Positions 7,060 through 11,875 of a stretch of 11,875 nucleotides of DNA are shown here, one piece after another. Position 1 is the stretch's first letter; every line of letters starts with the position of its first letter. Below the pieces are notes generated by a model. The model saw only the letters and a list, made by a program, of their open reading frames with translations, ran no database searches and had not been told where the DNA came from. The translations under genes and the position numbers were made by a program. The DNA comes from Kiritimatiellales bacterium (GTDB lineage: Bacteria > Verrucomicrobiota > Kiritimatiellia > Kiritimatiellales > Pontiellaceae): assembly GCA_021734595.1 (NCBI GenBank), contig JAIPIO010000109.1, forward strand, positions 1 through 11,875, written 5' to 3'.

Positions 7060-10000
7060 TTACTTGAAGCAGCGGACGGTGCCGTCCTTCATGGACATGA
7101 AGAGCTTGCCGTTGGCGGCGATGAGGCCATCGAAGACGGGGTAGATCTCGAGGTTGAGCTCGCCGAGCTTTTCGCCGGTCTCGGTGGAGACCGCCCAGAG
7201 GATGCCTCCGTGCTTGCCGTTCCACGCCTCTTCCTGCAGTCGCAGTTGGCGGTTGGCATCGTCTTCCGCGCCGGGAAGGAATCCCATCATTTTGGTTTCG
7301 TCGGCGAGATCGGGCGGGCCGGCCACAAAGAGGGTCTTGCCGCCGATGGCCATGGCGTTGACGAGTATCCTGGGGGACTCAATCTGCCATTTCTGCTGTA
7401 TGCTGCCGCCTTTTTTCTTCCTGGTTTTCTTCTTTTTCTTCTTTTTGCCGGTGTCTGCCGCCGGGTCCTCGACCGGTTCGCTTTGAGCGGGTTTTTTGGC
7501 GGCGGCATAGAGGGTATAGCTTGTGCGCGGGTGCAGCATGTTGCCGAGTGGATCGGAGCGGAAAGCGTACGCCTGGGTTTCGTCGAAGGCCATGATGCGT
7601 CCGGCGGGATTGGTGTTGCGCGGTTTGGTGTAGGCTCCCCAGCCTTCGCCGCAGTTGTTGCCGTAGATCCAGAAGGAGCGGTGGAACCAGACGCTGTCGA
7701 GGAAGCCGGTTTGGCAGAAGAGGTGGTCGTCGTCCGCCATGTCGGGCGTTTCTTTGCCGGGCTGGATGGGGGCTAGGTTGATGCGGTTGCCCTTGAGGTC
7801 GAATTTCTGCGTTTGCAAGAAAAGGTTTTTCCCGTTGCAGGAAAACAGATCGGGGTTGGCGACCGGCATATACTTGGCTTCGATCAGCGTTTGTAGGTTT
7901 TCCCCGGTGGCCGGATCGTTTTGATCCATCATCTTCGTGGAAATCTCGCGTCCGGTGGCCGGGTCGAGCAGGGCGAGGCGCAGGCCGCCATCAAAGAACA
8001 TGTTGCGGCCAGCCAGGCAGTAGACAATATCGTTGTAGACCATCAGGCTGCCGCTCGCCGGCCAGACCGATTCGGGTTGCATGAGCGAGACAATCTGCCG
8101 GTCGTTCGGCGCGATGAGATAGCGCCAAGCCAGCGCCCCGTCCGCCGCCCGCAGGCAGTAGGCGCGCCCGTCGGCCGAACCGAACAGCACCATGTCCTTG
8201 TAGAGGGTGGGGGAGGAATCGATGCGGCCATCGGCCGGGAAGGGCCACAGGATTTTCCCATCGTCCACGTTGAGCGCATAGACGGTATGTCCATCGATCG
8301 AGGCCACGAACATTCTATTTCCGGCAACGACCGGTTGCGTGAGCTTGCTGCCCAAGGCAACCTTCCAGGCCTCTTTCAGCTTCGCCGGAACCGGCGAGCT
8401 GCTGGCGGCGCTGCGGGCCGGGTTGCCGCGGTACATCGGCCAGTCGGCGGTGCTGATGGCCGATTTATTATTTCCAATCGTTCCGAAGGCCGGGCCTTTT
8501 TTCAGGCGGCTTGCTACTTTCGGCAGTTCGGCTTTCGATTCCGGTGCCAGTCCGCAGAAGAATTCAAGCTTCGACTGGTAGTAGCAGGCGCAGGAGTCGG
8601 CCGGTTTGTAGAGCAGGCCGTTGGCCGGCATCACGCCGTAGAGGCAGCTGCCGCGAACCGTGTTGTTGACGTCCACCGTGGTGCCGCCGACTTCGTAGAA
8701 CTCGGTGCCCATGCCATTGGTCATGACGAAGCGCTTGGTGGCGCGGCTGGGGTAGCAGCGCGGATGCATCGGGAAGCCCTTGATGTTTTCGGCGACGAAA
8801 TCCTTGTTGACGTTGCCGGTGTGCAGGTCGATCACCTTGTAGTGGGTTCCGTTCTGCTGGGGCTTGCCGGTATTGGGCGACCAAATCTGGCCATCGATAA
8901 TGAACAGGTCCTCCGGGCAGTGGTGGCTCGTCTTCTGCAACTTTTCCGTCCAGAGTGTTTTACCGCTCTTGGCTTCGAACGCGGTCAGTTTGGTTACATC
9001 CGCAAACACCGTCACGCCGTCCGAATAGGCCACGCGCAGCGATCCGCCGGTCGGAACCGATTTCACCGGCGTGGGGTCGGACGTCCACTGCTCTTTCCCG
9101 GTTTTCCGGTCGAGGGCAATCAGGCTTTCGCCGTTGTGGAAAAAGACCTGTCCGGCATTGACCGTCAAGGTAAGGGGCGCGGCCTTGGTCTTGTGCTGCC
9201 AGCGAACCTTTCCCGAGGCGTCGTCGACCGCCATGATAACCCGCTGCGGGCTTTCCACCGACCACTCCCAACCGGCGTTGGCGCGCTTGATTTCGCCGTA
9301 GCTGGTGTTTTCGACGCGGAAGCCCACCGGTTGCATCTCCGGGTCGGTCAGCAAAAAGAGGGTGTCGCCTGAACGGATGATTTCCACGGTGGTCTGCGTT
9401 CCTTGGTATATTTTTTTGAGTGTGCCAGTAGCCGCGTCGAGTGCCACCACCGGTTCGAAGAGGCCTTTGGTGACATACACCGTGTCGCCGACCGCCACGA
9501 GCCGTCGCGGCAGGTCGCCGGGGCCGCTTTTCAGCGGCCAGTTGTTTGGCTGCCAATCCTTCATCTCCTGCTTCCAGAGGATCGTCCCGTTGTAGGCGTC
9601 GCGTGCAACCAGCACCCAGCGCGACGGCAGGAAGATATGGTTGCGCAGGCCTTCGTCGAGGATGTAGAAAATCCGCCCGCCGCTGGAAACCATCGCACTC
9701 ATGCTCGACATGAAATCGTGGTTGCGCAGCCACTTCGGTCCGCCCATCCACTGGATGCGGCGCGGCGGCCCCACGACCGTGTCGCCGCCCACCATGGTGC
9801 CGGTGGCGTCGTAGTGGAAGTGCGACCAGCCGTCCAGCCCCGCCGGAATCGGCTTTACGCCTCTTTTGCCATCGACAACCACCGCGCCGTTGGGGGTCAG
9901 CACCCGTTTGATTTCCGCGGCGGGAACCTTCGATTCGGCATCCAGCACCAGCAAGTTGATCGTACCGTCCACGAACGGAAGGTTTTCGCCGTCAAACGCA

Positions 10001-10230
10001 CGGGCGCTCGCCTTGCCGTAGACCCCGGCGTCGCGAATCTGTTTCCGAAGGTTGGAAACCTTGGCCTCATCCGTTTCCAGGCATTGGAAAATCCGGCCCG
10101 GGAGTTTCCAGTCCTTGGAAACCTGCTCCGCCGCATCCGATCCAACACAGACGGTCAATCCACCCGGCACCTCCGCGAAAACCGTGAGTGAAAACAAAAA
10201 CGAACAACCAACCAGTGCCAACCCCTTCAT
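7060..10230 (-). CDS. Secreted PQQ-like beta-propeller protein with methyltransferase-like N-terminal domain
   Basis: This 1056-residue protein starts at the ATG 10228-10230, 4 bases after an AGGGAGGGT site. It has a signal peptide cleaved probably at TVFA|EV (residue 19), placing it in the periplasm or outside. Residues 24-121 resemble a Rossmann-type methyltransferase: GLTVCVGSDAAE for the glycine loop, IFQCLETDEA for strand 2, FVDGTINLLVLDAE, and EIKRVLTPNGAVVV. The glycine loop is degenerate, so catalysis is doubtful. From residue 132 (LDGWSHFHYDATG, VVGPPRRIQWMGGPKW) it matches, from memory, a large PQQ-propeller family common in Planctomycetes and related phyla. Blade motifs are DAYNGTILWKQ, DDASGKVRWQ, DRKTGKEQW, EAKSGKTLW, NVDDGKILW and STETGEKLG. 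A SCACYY motif lies near residue 547, and a second propeller half opens with WPMYRGNPARSA near 595. A Lys-rich insert lies near 928-942. Whether PQQ is bound and what is oxidised, if anything, is unknown. Confidence 0.85.
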   Translation of the reverse strand: MKGLALVGCSFLFSLTVFAEVPGGLTVCVGSDAAEQVSKDWKLPGRIFQCLETDEAKVSNLRKQIRDAGVYGKASARAFDGENLPFVDGTINLLVLDAESKVPAAEIKRVLTPNGAVVVDGKRGVKPIPAGLDGWSHFHYDATGTMVGGDTVVGPPRRIQWMGGPKWLRNHDFMSSMSAMVSSGGRIFYILDEGLRNHIFLPSRWVLVARDAYNGTILWKQEMKDWQPNNWPLKSGPGDLPRRLVAVGDTVYVTKGLFEPVVALDAATGTLKKIYQGTQTTVEIIRSGDTLFLLTDPEMQPVGFRVENTSYGEIKRANAGWEWSVESPQRVIMAVDDASGKVRWQHKTKAAPLTLTVNAGQVFFHNGESLIALDRKTGKEQWTSDPTPVKSVPTGGSLRVAYSDGVTVFADVTKLTAFEAKSGKTLWTEKLQKTSHHCPEDLFIIDGQIWSPNTGKPQQNGTHYKVIDLHTGNVNKDFVAENIKGFPMHPRCYPSRATKRFVMTNGMGTEFYEVGGTTVDVNNTVRGSCLYGVMPANGLLYKPADSCACYYQSKLEFFCGLAPESKAELPKVASRLKKGPAFGTIGNNKSAISTADWPMYRGNPARSAASSSPVPAKLKEAWKVALGSKLTQPVVAGNRMFVASIDGHTVYALNVDDGKILWPFPADGRIDSSPTLYKDMVLFGSADGRAYCLRAADGALAWRYLIAPNDRQIVSLMQPESVWPASGSLMVYNDIVYCLAGRNMFFDGGLRLALLDPATGREISTKMMDQNDPATGENLQTLIEAKYMPVANPDLFSCNGKNLFLQTQKFDLKGNRINLAPIQPGKETPDMADDDHLFCQTGFLDSVWFHRSFWIYGNNCGEGWGAYTKPRNTNPAGRIMAFDETQAYAFRSDPLGNMLHPRTSYTLYAAAKKPAQSEPVEDPAADTGKKKKKKKTRKKKGGSIQQKWQIESPRILVNAMAIGGKTLFVAGPPDLADETKMMGFLPGAEDDANRQLRLQEEAWNGKHGGILWAVSTETGEKLGELNLEIYPVFDGLIAANGKLFMSMKDGTVRCFK
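10043..10120. repeat. Cluster of three TTCCA-N5-TGGAA palindromes in the start of the PQQ-propeller gene
   Basis: TTCCGAAGGTTGGAA (10043-10057, one arm mismatch), TTCCAGGCATTGGAA (10075-10089) and TTCCAGTCCTTGGAA (10106-10120) lie within 78 bases. Read on the minus strand they encode SNLRK, FQCLE and SKDWK, all within residues 37-63. Two different reading frames of the palindrome are therefore used without breaking the gene. Confidence 0.8.
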
Positions 10231-10233
10231 AGC

Positions 10234-10242
10234 AACCCTCCC
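10234..10242 (-). promoter_or_regulatory. Ribosome binding site of PQQ-propeller gene
   Basis: On the minus strand AGGGAGGGT ends four bases before the ATG at 10230, with its GGGAGG core about 6 bases away. This strong Shine-Dalgarno sequence supports the chosen start. I see no convincing -35/-10 pair in the 100 bases upstream. Confidence 0.7.
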
Positions 10243-10361
10243 TAATGATGTTTAACAAAAGACGGAATAGGGTATCCCGAAACGGACAGCGGGCGAAGGA
10301 AAAACGAACGGACACGGATCGGTCGGGTCCGCGCCCGTTATGGTATCAGAGATGATTACCT

Positions 10362-10433
10362 CTATTTAAAGCAGATGATGCTGCCGTCCTGGCGGGAAGC
10401 GTAGAGCCGGTTGTTGGCGGTGGCGAACGGGTG
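10362..10433 (-). pseudogene. 3' remnant of a second PQQ-propeller gene
   Basis: Read on the minus strand and ending at TAG 10362-10364, the frame encodes HPFATANNRLYASRQDGSII followed by CFK and stop. This matches the end of the intact neighbour (AANGKLFMSMKDGTVRCFK, stop), including the terminal CFK and the strand-turn pattern 'A.N.[RK]L[YF].S..DG.[IV].CFK'. Upstream of about 10434 the similarity stops in unrelated repeat-like sequence. The remnant has the same orientation as the intact gene and ends 132 bases before its start, as expected for a tandem paralogue that was deleted. Confidence 0.7.
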
Positions 10434-10472
10434 ACCCCTTTTCCTTTTCGAAATCCACGAAAGTTTGTAGGA

Positions 10473-10496
10473 CGGGAACGGCTAAAAGCCTTCCCG
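10473..10496. repeat. Hairpin repeat, GTAGGAC type, copy 1
   Basis: CGGGAA-C-GGCT, a 3-base AAA loop, then AGCCTTCCCG form a 10-bp stem with one bulged C. It is preceded by GTAGGA. Two weaker hairpins at 10964-10989 and 11013-11031 share the arrangement GTAGGA(C/T) plus stem when read in the proper orientation. Confidence 0.55.
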
Positions 10497-10625
10497 CCGC
10501 TCTGCGGGGACAGGTTTGTTTTGACCGCAAGAAATGAAGACACAAAGAAGAAGAAACGTGCAAGAAGATGTTTCGCGCCTGCGAACCGCAATTTATTCCT
10601 GTGGATCATGCGCTGCGGGCGATTT

Positions 10626-10640
10626 TTCCAGACCTTGGAA
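10626..10640. repeat. TTCCA-N5-TGGAA palindrome, intergenic copy 4
   Basis: TTCCAGACCTTGGAA, identical to the copy inside the adaptor gene at 395-409, and like it preceded by extra T residues. Confidence 0.8.
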
Positions 10641-10649
10641 GGTTTTGAC

Positions 10650-10675
10650 CGCGGATTGCGCGGATGGGCGCGGAT
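10650..10675. repeat. Short tandem CGCGGAT triplet
   Basis: CGCGGAT occurs at 10650, 10659 and 10669, spaced 9-10 bases apart, directly after TTTTGACC. The 11-mer GTTTTGACCGC also occurs near 10518, next to GACACAAAGAAG. Both look like the short non-coding filler repeats I recall from many PVC genomes; no function is known to me. Confidence 0.45.
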
Positions 10676-10687
10676 TCTTTCCAGACA

Positions 10688-10760
10688 TGAACCACTCCTG
10701 TAAGTCGTTATTTGAACCGTACTTTCAGCACTATTGAACCACTCCCATTGGTCGTTATTT
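10688..10760. repeat. Pair of 26-base direct repeats with variable centre
   Basis: Copies lie at 10688-10713 and 10735-10760, 47 bases apart start to start. Each is TGAACCACTCC, then 5 variable bases (TGTAA or CATTG), then GTCGTTATTT. The outer 21 bases are identical and only the centre differs (22 of 26 match). Confidence 0.7.
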
Positions 10761-10963
10761 TCTTGCAGAAAATTATCTGCGCTGCGCTTCGGGCATTCGC
10801 AAATTATCCGTCGCTTCGCTCGGGGCTTTTGGCAAAAAGCGTAGTCGCTATTCGTTTCCAACCATCTATCGTTGCGCGCTCGGGGAAAAGAGCGGATTCT
10901 AAAAATCATCGGCTGACCCGAATGGCACTAAGTTAAGCCCTCTATTAATGCTGATTCAGCAAA

Positions 10964-10989
10964 GCAGGATAGGCTTCCAGCCTCTCTGC
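10964..10989. repeat. Hairpin repeat, GTAGGAC type, copy 2
   Basis: GCAG-GAT-AGGCT, loop TCC, AGCCT-CT-CTGC gives an inner 5-bp and outer 4-bp stem with a 3x2 internal loop. The pattern GGA(C/T)AGGCT...AGCCT resembles a degraded small palindromic repeat. Confidence 0.5.
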
Positions 10990-11012
10990 ATCCGCATTGC
11001 CGTACCGCGATA

Positions 11013-11031
11013 GACAGGCAAGATGACTGTC
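11013..11031. repeat. Hairpin repeat, GTAGGAC type, copy 3
   Basis: GACAG (11013-11017) pairs with CTGTC (11027-11031), followed by one mismatch and a C-G pair around an AAGAT loop. The minus-strand reading begins GTAGGACAGTC. It lies 23 bases from copy 2, which has a related core. Confidence 0.45.
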
Positions 11032-11040
11032 CTACTTTAA

Positions 11041-11116
11041 CATGGGTCCTTTTCAGGCCATCTTTCTGTTTGTTGCCCAACATTGTAGCCCACGGGAAGT
11101 TTGGTCCGACCCCATG
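11041..11116. mobile_element. Possible small non-autonomous element with inverted ends
   Basis: A 76-base segment begins CATGGGTCC and ends GGTCCGACCCCATG; the ends are imperfect inverted repeats of CATGGG(G)TC. The right end stops one base pair short of the stop codon of the minus-strand gene (11117-11119). It encodes nothing. GGGGTC-type ends occur, from memory, on REP-associated transposase elements and solo repeats, so this may be a relic. No target-site duplication was identified. Confidence 0.35.
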
Positions 11117-11875
11117 CTAAATATATTTAATTGCCTCTTTAACCGTCAGCTTTTCCTTGATGTTTCTGTTCTTTGCAAGTTGATTGCAAACACTGATAAT
11201 GCCATTGCCGAGTACGTCTTGCCCGTTAAAAATCTCTGCACTCATGCAATCTACCGTGCAAGCAAGAATTCCTGCATCATTGAGAGAGTCGAGACTTTTT
11301 ACACCGGCATTATTTTTACCGATTCCAGCATCATTAAAGAACACAGCTTTAACGCGATATTTCTTTGCATAATTCCCTGCACTCAAACCGCCATGTGATC
11401 CACAAACAACGATATCTCCTGCATTGCTCTCGTTTAAGAACGTTATGCTATCGGTTACGGTGATATCTACGCCATCAATTTGTGTCCGTGTTTGTTTTTT
11501 TAAGCTCTCCTTGCTGCTCTTTTCCTGCCCATCAAAAGGTTCAGAAACCTCGCCTTGCTGAGCTGGCGATCGATGACTGATTATTTTGGCAATGGCCTCT
11601 TTCACGGAATCCCCGATTTGGATTCCGATTGAATCCGCTTGCGGGGTCATGTGACTTATGATTCCGCTCTCATAGGTATCGCAGGCAATGCCAATCTCAG
11701 CGCTATAGTTATCAACGGCACATGCCAGAACATTCTCAGCCTCATAGTTCGCCAGTTCTCTGATCCCTGCCTGATTTTTACCGACACCGGCATTGTTTAG
11801 AAAAACAGCCTTCACATGGCAGTTTCTAACGTGTCGAGCAAGATCCCCATTGCCTCCACAGTGGGATCCGCAGAC
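11117..11875 (-). CDS. Uncharacterised protein with two tandem VCGSH/NAGxGK domains, C-terminal part
   Basis: The frame is open to the window edge, giving 252 residues ending at TAG 11117-11119; a GTG at 11815 exists but lies within the first domain, so the gene is 5'-truncated by the window. Two homologous units are seen about 154 residues apart. Shared landmarks are VCGSH[CG]GG at the start, VKAVF[LF]N[ND]AG[VI]GK, AG[IV]..L, LAC.VD..SAEI, G.GIIS-like (ESGIIS / GNGIIS) and VKEAI. A hydrophilic linker (SPAQQGEVSEPFDGQEKSSK and onward) separates them, and unit 2 is preceded by DGVDITVTDSITFLNES. I recall single-domain hypothetical proteins with GSHGG and NDAGxGK motifs in Proteobacteria but know no function. 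No signal peptide or membrane segment is visible in this part, suggesting a cytoplasmic protein. Base composition is clearly more A+T-rich than the other genes here. Confidence 0.7.
   Translation of the reverse strand, partial: VCGSHCGGNGDLARHVRNCHVKAVFLNNAGVGKNQAGIRELANYEAENVLACAVDNYSAEIGIACDTYESGIISHMTPQADSIGIQIGDSVKEAIAKIISHRSPAQQGEVSEPFDGQEKSSKESLKKQTRTQIDGVDITVTDSITFLNESNAGDIVVCGSHGGLSAGNYAKKYRVKAVFFNDAGIGKNNAGVKSLDSLNDAGILACTVDCMSAEIFNGQDVLGNGIISVCNQLAKNRNIKEKLTVKEAIKYI

Larger units (their letters stand above)
10231..11116. other. 886-base repeat-rich region without an intact gene
   Basis: No frame here gives a convincing protein. The region holds a 3' gene remnant, a TTCCA palindrome, three hairpin repeats of a GTAGGAC type, a pair of direct repeats, a CGCGGAT triple repeat and a segment bounded by inverted repeats, all listed separately. 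Stretches between them (for example 10760-10960) show no feature I can name. The composition shifts from G+C-rich on the left to more A+T-rich on the right. Confidence 0.6.

Noticed and set aside
7921..9372. 483-residue open frame on the + strand, with others at 6838-7776 and 9403-10191
   Set aside because: They are antisense to the PQQ-propeller gene, whose repeat motifs run through the whole span in one minus-strand frame.
10204..10230. Lipobox LVGC at residues 6-9 of the PQQ-propeller protein
   Set aside because: The hydrophobic stretch before the Cys is only about six residues, and a normal signal peptidase I site follows at TVFA, so a lipoprotein is unlikely.
10688..10760. The two direct repeats as a CRISPR array
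   Set aside because: Only two imperfect copies with a 21-base spacer, a variable centre inside the repeat, and no cas genes in the window.
10346..10909. 187-residue minus-strand frame, with smaller frames on both strands, in the spacer
   Set aside because: It runs through several unrelated repeats and in a different frame from the PQQ remnant; there is no domain and no ribosome binding site.
11042..11398. 118-residue + strand frame at the right end
   Set aside because: It is antisense to the tandem-domain gene, whose duplicated motifs show which strand codes.

Overview
The window looks like a chromosomal segment from a Gram-negative member of the PVC group, most likely Kiritimatiellota (Pontiella-like) or a close relative. 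This rests on the gene content (a giant secreted CotH-kinase/lamin-tail protein and a planctomycete-type PQQ-propeller protein with an N-terminal methyltransferase-like fold) and on a short palindrome, TTCCA-N5-TGGAA, scattered through genes and spacers. I associate that repeat with these genomes from memory. The taxonomic call is an inference.

Left half (1-6968, + strand): a compact operon whose start lies outside the window. It holds the C-terminal part of an HlyD-type periplasmic adaptor (to 461), a TolC-type outer-membrane channel overlapping it by ATGA (458-1672), and, 13 bases further on, a 1760-residue secreted protein (1686-6968). The last has two tandem jelly-roll-like domains, a first lamin-tail domain, a CotH-type kinase domain flanked by two chitobiase-C-terminal-like domains, three more lamin-tail domains and a calcium-loop-like C-terminus. 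Adaptor and channel would form part of an export system whose inner-membrane component must be upstream; whether it serves the CotH protein is open, since that protein has its own Sec-type signal peptide.

Middle (6969-10230): three copies of the palindrome fill the 91-base spacer between convergent genes, and two of them can fold together into one long hairpin. The minus-strand gene at 7060-10230 encodes a 1056-residue secreted PQQ-like beta-propeller protein with a degenerate methyltransferase-like N-terminal domain. Three further palindromes lie inside its first 190 bases of coding sequence.

Right (10231-11116): 886 bases without an intact gene. They contain the last 23 codons of a lost paralogue of the PQQ gene, another palindrome, three hairpin repeats of what appears to be one GTAGGAC-type family, two 26-base direct repeats with a variable centre, and a 76-base segment bounded by inverted repeats that ends right beside the next stop codon. 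This is a repeat-rich decay zone.

Far right (11117-11875, - strand): the C-terminal 252 residues of a visibly more A+T-rich gene of unknown function. It encodes two tandem copies of a domain marked by VCGSH and N[ND]AG[VI]GK motifs. Its composition and repeat-rich border suggest acquisition from elsewhere. This tandem protein and the adaptor-channel-CotH operon are the two most interesting items.
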